From assembly GCA_023374045.1 (NCBI GenBank), contig CM041782.1, positions 190,916,925 to 190,980,924 of the forward strand: a DNA stretch of 64,000 nucleotides, read 5' to 3'. The position numbers and the translations under genes were made by a program. Numbering within the stretch: position 1 is the stretch's first letter; every line of letters starts with the position of its first letter. The DNA is from Limonium bicolor. Taxonomy: Eukaryota; Streptophyta; Magnoliopsida; Caryophyllales; Plumbaginaceae. Shown piece after piece: positions 22,220-33,489 of this stretch. Below the pieces are notes generated by a model that made no database searches, was not told the origin of the DNA, and saw only the letters and a program-made list of their open reading frames with translations.

Positions 22220-22350
22220 AACAACCATCCTTTAAAAAGGAATGGATGTAGCTTATCTTAGTCTTATAATACAAACCATCCTTTAAAAAGGAATGGTTAC
22301 AACTTATCTCAAACCTTATCTTAATCTTAGAATACAAACCACTCTTTAAA
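22220..22350 (-). repeat. Palindromic CCATCCTTTAAAAAGGAATGG repeats in C LTR
   Basis: Three units about 55-65 bp apart, each with a self-complementary core (CCATYCTTT/AAAGGATGG type), the third degenerate. They are repeated in the other C LTR at about 39058-39190. Confidence 0.7.
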
Positions 22351-23264
22351 TAGAAATGTTTGCATCTTACCTCAATGTTTATTTTTGTCGGGTCAAAAGC
22401 AACCCTAGCCAATGAGCTATTAACTCCATTGGTTGAATAAACAACTTATCTTATAATTTAGGATTTAGGTGATCCTACCGCACCATCTTAATGCCTCCTA
22501 CCTTGGACTGTATGTCCAACGTAGCTGAGCCGGCAACCGACCCTAGGCAACAAGTCCGAAGACAAGTCCTCAAATGGAAGTCGGATCTGCTTTAGATATC
22601 GACCCCCTTTTCCTTAGCATGCATGACCGGAGTCAGTCCCGGGTTCCTCACTCCCCCCCTTAAGTTCCAGTTAGTAGAAGTCTCAAGACAACGTTTGTTG
22701 GTTAACCTCTTTCGGTTTATAACAAACTAATATTAGGGAGCGTTCCTTAGTCTCACTCAATTCCTTACTAAACGTTGGTTAGTAAGTTCTCACGGTATGT
22801 TGTGTTAGTTTTCAAACATCACATAACAATACAATAAACATGATGTTCCGGTTGCATGCTTTATCTTGTTTAGTGAGCGCACAAAAACAAATAGCACACA
22901 AGCCGAGGGACACCTCGTTAGCAAGCAGGTCACAAGAAGAATTGTACCGTTCACCGTTGGTCGTTCGGTTGCTTACTCTCTTCCGGAGTCCAAATACTCA
23001 AGCCCTAAAACACTCATTCAGTTTTAGGTTGTTAATCACTTAACTTAATTCAACTTATTTAACTTACTTAACCCATAATGATCCCCACCTAACACCTCTT
23101 AAGTTTTACAACTTAATCTTACAACTTAACCTTAAACTTTTAAGTTTATACTTATCTTAATCTCTTAGGTCTTTATACCTCTATTCATCATTGCCCTCTT
23201 AATGGGGTACAATTAATACCACTAAACTTCCTCAGGGTTTCTCTCTCTTTTTTTCATCTTTAGG

Positions 23265-23585
23265 GTCGACCGATCTTACCCAAGGTCGGTCCATTCCAGA
23301 ACTTATTACCGTTTGAAAATTTTACCCCGACCGACCTTGCAAGTCCGGTCCCCAAGGTCGGTCCATTCCCGAGAGTTTCCCCGTGGGATATTTAGGCCCG
23401 ACCAACCTTGTCAAGGTCGGTCCCAAGTTCGGTCCATTCCAGGGATTCAATTTGTACAAAAATACAAGCCTGACCGAACTTGTAAGTCCGGTCCCCAAGT
23501 TCGGTCGATTCCAGATACTATTTCCGGTAGTGTAAACTGAGCTCGACCGACCTTGCAGGTTTGGTCCCTAAGGTCGGTCGGCTCT
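23265..23585 (-). repeat. Palindromic GACCGACC/GGTCGGTC array in C LTR
   Basis: Five imperfect units of about 60-70 bp with inverted arms (GACCGACCTTG, CAAGGTCGGTC, CATTCCAG), of the same design as the array in LTR A. The second copy is at 40068-40400. Confidence 0.8.
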
Positions 23586-25515
23586 AGAACCTTGTTTCTA
23601 AATTCCCATTTGACTCCAAACTTCTCCACAAGTTCCCCCATGTGTCCTAATACCATTTATGCACTTAAACTCTCCTTAGAACTCCCACCAAACTCTCAAA
23701 AACAATTTCCAAAGATCTACTTAAACACTTTGATTTCTACTCAAATTTCACCATAGCTTCTCTAGTATATTGTCATGCCCAAATTCATTGTTTTCCTCAT
23801 TCCACCATCTCCACACACATCAAGTTCTTCCTCATCATATTTCATCACCCAAACCAACTCATTCACAACAAACTCAACATATTGCAATAATCTCAAATTG
23901 CATAGCATTAAGGCCCTTAAATGACATGGCTCTTAGGCCCTTAAATGACTTAAACTTAAACACTGAATTTCCCACATATAAAAGGTTTCAACCTGCAAAT
24001 ACACCCATCAATCTCATAGTAGTTATAATGCTCTTAAAATCCATCTTAAACTTATATTACTAACTCATTCCCATTGGCTCCGTAGTCATAAGTTCACAAG
24101 CTTGTTTAAATTCTTTTTCCTAGGTTATATAACCCATTACCTAATGTAAGCCCTAGGCTACATTGGTACTCATCTAAAACTCATTCCTTAAACCTTAAAC
24201 CATTAATAGGTAAGCAATTTACCTTGTTTTCTCAAGCTTATCTTAACTTCCTCCTTAGACCTTTTTCCCTTGGGGATCTCGGCCACCATCTTAACTTCCC
24301 TTGCCAACGTTCTAATCATTACACAATGACTCTCATGAGTGCTAAACAATACACTAACCTTGAGGAATGAAAACCTAGGTTAAAAATGTGTTTTAAGACA
24401 TAAAAGTGGATGATTACCTTTGAAGTCTCAAAGTAGACTTGGGCATTGAATGAAAGAGGACCTCCACTAGTCCTTGGTGAAAGAAACAAGCTAGAACAAG
24501 GCATAAAAATAAGCCCCCATGAGTGGTAATTTTCGGCCATGTAGAAGAAATGATGGAAACCTAACTTTTCTTACATATTCTTTACCTTAAGAGAATGGAG
24601 AACCAAATGGGCTCTTCAAACTTGATTTTCCTCCATCAATGGAGTTTTCTCTTGGCACCGAAATGGAGCTTTGAAGGATTTGAAAAGATAGAAAGGAGGG
24701 TCTTGACTTAACTAAGACAAATATGCAATTTGTTTTGGATTTGGAGCTTGGAGTTGCATTTGGCAAGTGAATAAAGGTGAGGAGCCATGGATGGAGCTCT
24801 CTCTCGGTTTTGGAGCAAGAGAGGAGAAGAAAAAACCGTGGAAGGAAGGAGAAATGAAGAGAGAGAAGGAGAAAGGTGACTTAAATGAAGATATTTGTTA
24901 TAAAAGGTAAATAGTCTTTCTTTTACTTTCCTTCCCTTTTTCTTTTCTTAATTTGATGAAGTATTTAATGACTCATCCCTTAGAAACCGGCCCCCTCATT
25001 AGATAAGGCTAAAATGGTCTTTGTTGACCAACTAATTGACTTATGTTGACTTAAGCTTAATTTGGCACTATTCACAAACTAGTGCACATATTTGTGAAAT
25101 TTTTGATTTCCCATTGATTTAGACTTCCTAATGTGATACTAATTAGTACACATGTTGATTAAGATGTAATCATAGGCATTTAGCCACTCAAAACTCATTT
25201 CTAAGACAATTTCTCAAAAAGGTGCTTTAAGAAGTCTTAAAGCACATTTTGTGTTTAAGCTTGCTTTCAAGCTTGGTTTTCTTTGGTAATTGGTTTAAAA
25301 TGACCATTAGGATATTATTAAGGTCTTAGCATGATATTTGGGTGCTCACCCAAGTATCTCCAAGCTTAGAGCACGTTTTTGCCCAAATTTCCCTTAAGGC
25401 ATTTTCTTGTGTTTTCCTTGGTTTAAATTGTCTACCAATCTCTCTAAGGCATATTTTTGCCTTACTACATCATATATTGATGTTTACTTAACATACTTAG
25501 GTTTGGGGTATTTCA

Positions 25516-25760
25516 ATCTACCCCCCTTAAAAGAACTTTGTCCCCAAAGTTCCCATGCATCATATCTTATTAGAACACATGTCTTATCTCATTCCATAGA
25601 TCATATAGATCATACTTATATATACTTAAACTCATTGAATCATTATATCCACCATATGCTTATACTTAAATATCACACAACACGCTTAAGCATGTATAGC
25701 ACTCAAAATTCCCTTTGTTCCTTTTGATGATTAAAACATTCACATAATTTCCAACGTATC
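25516..25760 (-). other. 3' end of C internal copy 2, right of which D is inserted
   Basis: Contains the purine tract (AAGGGGGGTAGAT), an 8-bp hairpin GAACTTTG/CAAAGTTC (25533-25552) and unique sequence matching 16421-16665. The D LTR begins at 25761. Confidence 0.8.
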
Positions 25761-26030
25761 TGATAAGTGTCTAAATGAGCATGTTTTATGGGTGTATTTC
25801 ATATATTATATTAACACTTTTTCTGCTCATTTCTCACTTATCGTATGTTTTCCTCTAGTTTATGTTTTATTGTTTATCTCACAAATTTATTGGTTTAACA
25901 TGAGGAAAACCAAGCTGGGAGTAAAGTAGACAAAGAGACGAACGCATAGATGCAAACGGCTCAGAAAACGGAGCCCAAATGAAGAATCTAGAGCCAGTCA
26001 AAGATTGAAGAAAATAAGTCACGACTCAGG

Positions 26031-26295
26031 CGGACAGGAGCAAAGGCAACCGCCCCATACTGGGCGGACGGCTAGCGGACAGACCTCACAACCGCCTGTT
26101 TCCTGGCGGTGAAGAAACAAGGCAACCGCCCTAATATAGGCGGACGACTCATGGCAGGCACAACCGCCTGTTTGGAGGCGGACAACACCAAGGCTACCGC
26201 CTGTTTGGAGGCGGACATCACACAGCAGAGGCAATAGGCGGACGTCTCACACACCAAGGCAACCGCCTATTAGCATGCGGACGGGAGGCAGACGT
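26031..26295 (+). repeat. ACCGCC/GGCGGAC hairpin array in D LTR
   Basis: About six units of 35-50 bp, each with AACCGCC followed by GGCGGAC, e.g. CCGCCTGTTTGGAGGCGG, a stem with a short loop. It lies 180-440 bp upstream of the TATA box, the place of an enhancer. Present also at 32160-32425 with small changes. Confidence 0.8.
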
Positions 26296-26472
26296 GAGTA
26301 AAACCAGTCGCGAAATAGTTTTCTTCTTCGCCGCCACAAGTTGATTCCGCTATCCATCTACTCCCGCACCGCCTACCTTAAATCGCTCCACTCGTCGGCT
26401 CTGTCCCCTAATCAATCAAGGAGCAATCAGTCTGCAATCAAATTGTGTACGGATCTTCTTCTCCTCTGCCTC

Positions 26473-26480
26473 TATATAAA
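26473..26480 (+). promoter_or_regulatory. TATA box of element D (5' LTR)
   Basis: TATATAAA followed by a pyrimidine- and AC-rich leader start. The same box is at 32601-32608 in the 3' LTR. Confidence 0.7.
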
Positions 26481-27356
26481 CTCGCCCCTCCAACACCAAA
26501 AATACACCACGCACGACGGGAGTCTGAAGAAACCATTCACCACACTCATCCATTCGCTTCCACTTATTTTCCTCCCGTAACACCACAACATTCCACACTC
26601 ACGCAGTAACAAAAGAAATAGAAGAGCAGCAGTACGAGCGAGAGCAGACCAGTTCTTCCTCTGAATTAATGGCAAAATCTATCTGTGCTATCTTCTTATT
26701 TCCGTTAATGTCTGAGTAATTTTCATTTGTATCCTAGGATGGGGGTTTGACTTCTAATATTACGTAAACTAATATTTATCACCTGTCTCTCTCATTTAAC
26801 TTATTTAAATTCCTTTTCAGCAAATATTGTTAAATGCTTTGCGTGACAAACAAGTGCATTTATTTGGTAACTATCAACATATGATTTTGAGATAGTCTAG
26901 GTACCACAAAGGAATTAATCTTAGTATTTACACTCCGGATTGAGCAGGAAATACTAAGGCTTTTATTAAGAGTTCGTAACTGACAATTATTAACTCTAAT
27001 AGGCAATAAATAATTGAGACAGGGTTATAAATCTGTTTAAGTAATTTAGGAAATTCCCCCGCTATCCTAGGATACATTTTTCCATCCACGTCACTTAATT
27101 CACCCTTTTTACTGTTTTCATTATATTTGCACTGATCAAACAGCAAATCAAGCTTGCCTCCGGCTAAACCCCTTTTTACAGTTTTTAAGTAACTACCAAG
27201 ACTAGGATAAATTGAACAATCTCCCTGTGGATACGACAATTGTTTTACTACTACGACCGGGATTTGTTTGCAGCCCGACGTTTAATTTGAGTTTTTAATT
27301 TCCTTTCTTTTAATTTTACACCAGTTTAACCACTCAGAAAATAACCTTCTGCAAAT

Positions 27357-27374
27357 TGGCGCCGTTGCCGGGGA
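27357..27374 (+). promoter_or_regulatory. tRNA-Asp primer binding site (element D)
   Basis: TGGCGCCGTTGCCGGGGA, 18 bases complementary to the 3' end of plant tRNA-Asp, three bases after the LTR; the usual primer of Athila/Tat-type elements. Confidence 0.9.
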
Positions 27375-27925
27375 GATTGATTCCATCAATTTCCCTAGTT
27401 TCCGGTAGTTCACTCGCTATATTATAATAATCAGTTAATACTATTAAATTGTTAATCTCGGACATCTGACTTGGACATCTGACTTGGACATCTAACTTCG
27501 GACATCTTAATATTATTGTTATTATATCTGTCATTTCTTTCCATTGTCATTTCTTTCCATTGTCCCTAACTACTAACTTAAAATTTCCTGTCATCTCTTT
27601 CCATTGTCCTTAACATTTAATTTCCATTGTCCTTAACATTTCATTTCTATTGTCCTTAACATTTCATTTCCATTGTCCTTCTAATTTCTGTATACTAACT
27701 ACTAACTTATAATGTCCAGTATACTAACTCCTAACTTTAATTTTCTGTCATTTCTTTCCCTTGTCATTTAATATTCTGTCATTTTACTCTTGTTAAAAAA
27801 AACAAAAAAAAAATATCAGTGTTGTTTAACTAACGTTTATCAGCCTAACCAATACCTCTGCCTTTCTTATTTTATTTACTAATTAATTTTGCAGTTTCTC
27901 ACAAACCACAAGTTATCTTCTGTGC
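27375..27925 (+). other. Leader of element D
   Basis: About 550 bp of AT-rich DNA with many degenerate TTTCCATTGTCCTTAACAT repeats (27530-27680) and a poly(A) run. No gene is seen. Confidence 0.6.
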
Positions 27926-29257
27926 ATGCCAAACACTCGAACCCGAGGTTCTCCACCGATCAGTCCGAGCCCCGAACCCGAGCGCACTTTATTACAAGCA
28001 CAAAGAAACCTGAGAAATCAAGCCATGGCCAATAACGAAGTTATAAATGAAATAGACCATGCAAATCAACCAGAACACCGTGCACTATCCGATTACCACC
28101 AACCAAATACCGAAGGAAGAGCATCAGCCATAGTTCTCCCTGAACTAACACCACAAGAAGCCGGACGATGGGTTTTCAAAACCCACTACATCACCGCCGT
28201 CCGGGATCTAGGCAAGTTTAGTGGAGCGAACCCAGATGAAGCCCCAAATCATCTGAGTCTCTTCCTAGACTTCTGCAATTCCTTTGGTCAGACCGGCAAC
28301 GTCAAAGAAAGAATCCGTCTACAACTATTTCCTCACTCGTTGTCGGATTCAGCAAACAGGTGGTACCGAAGCCTTCCCTCCCGATCAATCACCACATGGC
28401 TGCAAATGGCCCAAAAATTCCTTGCCAAATACTACCCAACCAGTAGAACAAGGCAATTGATCGGTGAAATCAACACATTCTGTCAGGAGCCAGGAGAAAC
28501 ATTATACGACGCATGGGACAGATTCAAGGATATGCTAATGAAGTGTTCCCACCATGGTCTTGACGATCAATCCCTCTGCCTGTCATTCTTCAACGGTCTG
28601 GATGATGGGAACCGACTACTCGTCAATTCCTCTGCAGGAGGAAGTTTCATGATGAAATCTCCTAAAGAAGGAATGGACCTTCTCGAAACCATGATGAGCA
28701 ATACAAGACAGTGGACGAGATCCAAAGGAAGAACGCCACGAGCAGCAGGCCTACTCCACGTTGAGCCTACAGATCATTTATCAGCCCAGATCTCGTCCCT
28801 TGCAAAGATGGTGGAAAAGCTAACAACATCACAAAACGAAATTGTAAAAACAATAGCTTCCCCACCTGCAAGTTCACCACCAGTTCCACCTACAGAACGA
28901 TGTGTCATATGCGCCGATCCTCATGAAACTCATCAATGCGAAGGCAAAGGCAAGTACGAGGAAGTACAATTCATAGGAAACCGCCCCGGTAATTCCTACA
29001 ACAATAACATCAACAACAACTATCCATGGAGAAATCACTCGAATTTCTCATGGAAAACCAATGATCAGAACCCAGGAGGGCAGAACAACAATTCCATTAC
29101 CTATCAGGGAAACCGACCCCAACCAAACTCTAATATGGGATATAGAGCACAAGGTGCCCCTCCAGGTTTCCAACAACAACAACAACCATCTTCATCCTCT
29201 GTTGATCCAAATGCAGAACTGAAAGAGATGATGAAGGGTTATATGTCTATGACTTAG
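27926..29257 (+). CDS. gag: gag of element D (Athila-like capsid and zinc knuckle)
   Basis: 443 codons from the first ATG after the leader. Residues about 100-230 form the Athila-type Gag core (KFSGANPDEAPNHLSLFLDF, RWYRSLPSRSITTW, KFLAKYYP, GETLYDAWDRFKDML). Near residue 330 is a single zinc knuckle CVICADPHETHQC, then an Asn-rich and Gln-rich tail. It ends at TAG (29255-29257), but the same frame is open on both sides and continues into the protease, so Gag and protease were one frame of about 914 codons. The stop may be a point mutation or a readthrough site; the following bases AACCAG do not match the well-known CARYYA readthrough context. Confidence 0.9.
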   Translation: MPNTRTRGSPPISPSPEPERTLLQAQRNLRNQAMANNEVINEIDHANQPEHRALSDYHQPNTEGRASAIVLPELTPQEAGRWVFKTHYITAVRDLGKFSGANPDEAPNHLSLFLDFCNSFGQTGNVKERIRLQLFPHSLSDSANRWYRSLPSRSITTWLQMAQKFLAKYYPTSRTRQLIGEINTFCQEPGETLYDAWDRFKDMLMKCSHHGLDDQSLCLSFFNGLDDGNRLLVNSSAGGSFMMKSPKEGMDLLETMMSNTRQWTRSKGRTPRAAGLLHVEPTDHLSAQISSLAKMVEKLTTSQNEIVKTIASPPASSPPVPPTERCVICADPHETHQCEGKGKYEEVQFIGNRPGNSYNNNINNNYPWRNHSNFSWKTNDQNPGGQNNNSITYQGNRPQPNSNMGYRAQGAPPGFQQQQQPSSSSVDPNAELKEMMKGYMSMT

Positions 29258-30667
29258 AACCAGCTCTCTGCACAAGAAGCCTTCAACCAGAAAATCGAAG
29301 GTAAATTCAATCAACTTGCAGAACAACTTGCTCGAAGACCGCCAGGGGCTCTCCCCAGCCAAAATGAACCAAATCCAAGAGAGCAAGCCAAGTGCATCTA
29401 TGTGAAGGAGTACGATGAAGAAAAGATGGAGGTGGCTAAAACAGTTACGATTCCAGAACTACACCCTTCCCTCCAAGAGTGGGTTGTAGCAATCGAAACT
29501 TCCAAAAGGAATGTAGCTGAACTTGAAAGTACCGCCAAAGTCTATAATAATCGCATTCAATATGAGAATACCTACCTTGAGCACTTGGTGGCCGGTTATG
29601 AAAATGAAAAGCTCGACTTTGAAGAAGAAGAAGAAGAGGTTAAGGCGATAACCTTGAGAAGCGGTAAGAAAACCGACGAGATTCACATCCCGCCAAGGTC
29701 GGAAGAATCCAAAGAGGATAGTGAAGAAAAAGCTGAGGCCCCAGTAGAAAAAACATCTCCCACCATCCTCACTATTCCATCAGCTTCAAAACCTTCTTCA
29801 CAAGAACCGCCTATACCATTTCCCCACCAACTCCAGAAGCAGAAATTGGATAATGAATATGGTAAGTTTCTGGCAATGCTGAAGCAACTAAACGTCAACA
29901 TACAGTTTGTAGACCTCATTGCCAAAATGCCAAACTATGTCAAATTCCTCAAACACCTCATATCCAACAAAACTAAATTGGCCGAAGTCGGTACGGTACC
30001 TCTCAATGTAGCTTGCTCAGCTATTCTGCAACAACCACTACCTTCCAAATGCAATGATCCGGGCAGCTTCACTATTCCAGTCACAATTGGTAGCACCTCA
30101 TTTCCATACTCCCTATGCGATCTGGGTGCCTCCATAAATTTGATGCCCTTCTCCACTTTCAAAAAGCTAGGAATTGGAGAAATGAAAAAGACTAAGATGA
30201 CCCTTCAACTGGCGGATGGTTCAGTAGCTTACCCAAGCGGAGTGGTGGAGGATATTATCATCAAAGTGGAACACTCATACTTCCCATGCGATTTTGTCAT
30301 TCTAGACATCGAAGAGAACTCCACTACACCTCTCATCCTTGGACGACCATTCCTTGCCACAGCCGATGTGCACATTTGGGTAACCCAGGGGACAATCACC
30401 CTCCAAGCTTATAACGAAAAGCTGGAGTTTGCATCAGGAAGATCTCCAGATAGCAAATCCAAAGATCTCAAGTTTGTGCGGGACACTCAATCACCATCAT
30501 CCCCACTTCTGTTTATCACCCTTCCAGACGGCATGTCTATTACAGAGATACCACCACCAATCCCGGACGAAGAGCGGGATAAGAAAAGAAAACATGCATC
30601 CAGGTGGACACTCAAAAATACCATCGAGTCATGCTTTGGATCTCCTCCTCATAACCACCCCCCATGA
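29258..30667 (+). CDS. Protease part of D Gag-Pro (Athila-like), pol absent
   Basis: In frame with gag after the TAG, with the first Met at 29402. It has a charged coiled region (KEYDEEKMEVAKTV, EEEEEEVKAITLRSGKK), then a retropepsin domain with active site CDLGASINLMP (about 30116-30148), ADGSVAYPSG, and LILGRPFLATA. DLGAS replaces the commoner DSGAS, as is usual in this clade. The frame ends at TGA after SPPHNHPP with no reverse transcriptase. RT, RNase H and integrase must come from another element. Confidence 0.88.
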   Translation, partial: NQLSAQEAFNQKIEGKFNQLAEQLARRPPGALPSQNEPNPREQAKCIYVKEYDEEKMEVAKTVTIPELHPSLQEWVVAIETSKRNVAELESTAKVYNNRIQYENTYLEHLVAGYENEKLDFEEEEEEVKAITLRSGKKTDEIHIPPRSEESKEDSEEKAEAPVEKTSPTILTIPSASKPSSQEPPIPFPHQLQKQKLDNEYGKFLAMLKQLNVNIQFVDLIAKMPNYVKFLKHLISNKTKLAEVGTVPLNVACSAILQQPLPSKCNDPGSFTIPVTIGSTSFPYSLCDLGASINLMPFSTFKKLGIGEMKKTKMTLQLADGSVAYPSGVVEDIIIKVEHSYFPCDFVILDIEENSTTPLILGRPFLATADVHIWVTQGTITLQAYNEKLEFASGRSPDSKSKDLKFVRDTQSPSSPLLFITLPDGMSITEIPPPIPDEERDKKRKHASRWTLKNTIESCFGSPPHNHPP

Positions 30668-31889
30668 TCGATCTAACGACAAAGCGTCTAGCCAAAGACG
30701 TTAAAGAAGGGCAGCTTTCCGGGAGGCAATCCGGACGAACTTATCTTTTATATGCTTTTTATGCTGTTTTAATTTTCAGGTTCCCTTTAATTTTGTTTTT
30801 GCTAACTTTTAACCCCGTTTATAGTATGGTTGCTTCTAGTGTCTTATGCAGGTGCAACTTCATGTCTACACCGCAACCAAGCTACGCTACTTGAGGCTGA
30901 AGCTCAAGTGTGGGGGAACTCTTTTAACGCAAGCAAAAATAATCTCAGGGAAGTACCAGTTTCTTTAATTATGCTTTTATTTAAATAAAATATGCAGAGG
31001 AGAGTTTATGTGCTTAAATGATTATTCGTGAGCTTCGTGTTCTCTCTATTTTATCTACTTACCGAAAAGGCCTTCTGAAGCTTTCCCTTGTTTTTCTGGT
31101 GAACAATGAGGACATTGTTCAAATTAAGTGTGGGGGAGTGTGCCCTTTTCGGTGACATTTTATGCTAAAATGAGGCTTAATCTCTCTGCTATCTTGCGTT
31201 TGTTCAAATCAATATCGTGGACCCTTTTTATGTGGGTTGTCTCTTTAAGAATAAATACTGTTATGAATTGTGGGAAATGGTATTAAATGTACAAAAATTT
31301 TAAAAATTTTGATTACTTTTGAGGAGCATTTTATGCTGTGTGACCAAATGATCTGAAATGGATGGATTTTTATTACTCAGGGGTTCTTTCTGTCTTCTTT
31401 CTTAGGGATTGCTAATGGGGTGCTTCTCTGTCAAAAAAATATATACAAAAAATAAATAAAGGACTGAGGAGACACCATTGGTAACCAACAAAGAGAGTGA
31501 GTTTCGTAAAAACAAGGCTTAATGCCTACATATTATCTTCTTCATCTCTATGCAAAAGTGAAACAAATGCATAATTCTATTTTTCCTTTTGTTTTCTCCT
31601 CAATGCCCATTCTTGAGAGAAGTGGCCATGGTAAAATTTCTCAAAGTCACCTTAAATCAGAAAAGCATTGAAGTACTCCGGATCATACCCCGAAACTCTA
31701 ATTTTTATTTTTGCCCCTGAGTACACCTATGCCACCAGTAGGTGATGGATCACACTCCTTAAAAGTTTAAGATCAGTACTATTGACTTCTTTATCCTACC
31801 CTTCATTATGTATTTGTAATATTGAGCATTCCCTACTTGTTTGGGTACATGGTTTTGCTGAGGACAAGCAAAAGGTAAGTGTGGGGTGG
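30668..31889 (+). other. Non-coding tail of element D with repeated AAGTGTGGGG tracts
   Basis: No gene. It starts with GACGTTAAAGAAGGGCAGC and GGGAGGCAATCCGG, common after gag-pro in Athila-like elements. AAGTGTGGGGGA occurs near 30905 and 31128, and AAGTGTGGGGTGG directly precedes the 3' LTR at 31890, so the true purine tract has two upstream look-alikes. Confidence 0.7.
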
Positions 31890-33482
31890 TGATAAGTGTC
31901 TAAATGCGCATGTTTTATGGGTGTATTTAGATATATGATTCATAACACTTTTTCTGCTCATTTCTCACTTATCGTATGTTTTCCTCTAGTTTATGTGTTA
32001 TTGATTACTCACAAATTTATTGGTTTAACATGAAGAAAACCAAGCTGGGAGTAAAGTAAGTAGCAAAGAGGACGAACGCTAGACGCAAACGGCTCAGAAA
32101 ACGGAGCCCAAATGAAAGAATCAGAGCCGGTCAAAGATTGAAGAAAATAAGTCACGACTCAGGCGGACAGGAGCAAAGGCAACCGCCCCATACTGGGCGG
32201 ACGGCTAGCGGAAGACCTCACAACCGCCTGTTTCCTGGTGGTAAGAAACAAGGCAACCGCCCTAATATAGGGGACGTCTCATGGCAGGCACAACCGCCTG
32301 TTTGGGCGGGACAACACCAAGGCTACCGCCTGTTTGGAGGCGGACATCACACAGCAGCAAGGCATAGGGCCGGACGTCTCCACACCAAGGCAACCGCCTA
32401 TTAGCATGCGGACGGGAGGCGGACGTGAGTAAACAAGTCATGAAATAGTTTCTTCTTCGCCGCCACAAGTTGATTCCGCTATCCCTCTCTCCCGCACCGC
32501 CTACCTTAAATCGCTCCATTCGTCGGCTCTGTCCCCTAATCAATCAAGGAGCAATCAGTCTGCAATCAAATTGTGTACGGATCTTCTTCTCCTCTGCCCC
32601 TATATAAACTCGCCCCTCCAACACCAAAAATACACCACGCGCGACGGGAGTCTGAAGAAACCATTCACCACACTCATCCATTCGCTTCCACTTATTTTCC
32701 TCCCGTAACACCACAACATTCCACACTCACGCAGTAACAAAAGAAATAGAAGAGCAGCAGTACGAGCGAGAGCAGACCAGTTCTTCCTCTGAATTAATGG
32801 CAAAATCTATCTGTGCTATCTTCTTATCTCCGTTAATGTCTGAGTAATTTTCATTTGTATCCTAGGATGGGGGTTTGACTTCTAATATTACGTAAACTAA
32901 TATTTATCACCCGTCTCTCTCATTTAACTTGTTTTAATTCCTTTTCAGCAAATATTGTTAAATGCTTTGCGTGACAAACAAGTGCATTTATTTGGTAACT
33001 ATCAACATATGATTTTGAGATAGTCTAGGTACCACAAAGGAATTAATCTTAGTATTTACACTCCGGATTGAGCAGGAAAATACTAAGGCTTTTATTAAGA
33101 GTTTGTAACTGACAATTATTAACTCTAATAGGCAATAAATAATTGAGACAGGGTTATAAATCTGTTTAAGTAATTTAGGAAATTCCCCCGCTATCCTAGG
33201 ATACATTTTTCCATCCACGTCACTTAATTCACCCTTTTTACTGTTTTCATTATATTTGCACTGATCAAACAGCAAATCAAGCTTGCCTCCGGCTAAACCC
33301 CTTTTTACAGTTTTTAAGTAACTACCAAGACTAGGATAAATTGAACAATCTCCCTGTGGATACGACACTAGTTTTACTACTACGACCGGGATTTGTTTGC
33401 AGCCCGACGTTTAATTTGAGTTTTTAATTTCCTTTCTTTTAATTTTACACCAGTTTAACCACTCAGAAAATAACCTTCTGCA
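31890..33482 (+). repeat. 3' LTR of element D
   Basis: 1,593 bp, the same length as the 5' LTR and highly similar, so D is relatively young. It is followed by AATTGGC (33483-33489), the same bases that follow the 5' LTR. Confidence 0.92.
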
Positions 33483-33489
33483 AATTGGC

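Larger units (their letters stand above)
21614..25515 (-). repeat. Complete C LTR shared by both internal copies (3.9 kb)
   Basis: Element orientation TGAAATACCCC (25515) to GGTGTTACA (21614), 3,902 bp. It contains a leader donor at 24585, a palindromic array at 23265-23585, a triplicated CCATCCTTTAAAAAGG-type palindrome at 22220-22350 and a CCCCC/GGGGG hairpin at 21930-21942. It acts as 5' LTR for copy 1 and 3' LTR for copy 2. Confidence 0.9.
25761..27353 (+). repeat. 5' LTR of element D
   Basis: TGATAAGTGTC to TTCTGCA, 1,593 bp. It has a TATA box at 26473, an upstream GGCGGAC/ACCGCC array, and a 3' part with CTCCCTGTGGATACGAC, a sequence typical of Athila-type LTR ends. The reverse-strand ORF over 26928-27239 is not a gene. 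Confidence 0.92.
25761..33489 (+). mobile_element. Element D: Athila-like gag-protease retrotransposon without RT
   Basis: Two LTRs of exactly 1,593 bp (25761-27353, 31890-33482) flank a tRNA-Asp primer site, a gag-protease reading frame and a 1.2 kb non-coding tail. There is no reverse transcriptase, RNase H or integrase, so it is non-autonomous. It lies in C copy 2 between bases that are only six apart in copy 1, so it arrived after the C duplication. The insertion ends are abnormal: no target duplication, loss of CTCCC, and seven extra bases (AATTGGC) after the right LTR. Confidence 0.92.

Noticed and set aside
26928..27239. 103-codon minus-strand ORF, repeated at 32988-33368
   Set aside because: It lies antisense in the D LTR near its U5 end and matches only because both LTRs are copies; no protein family is recognised.
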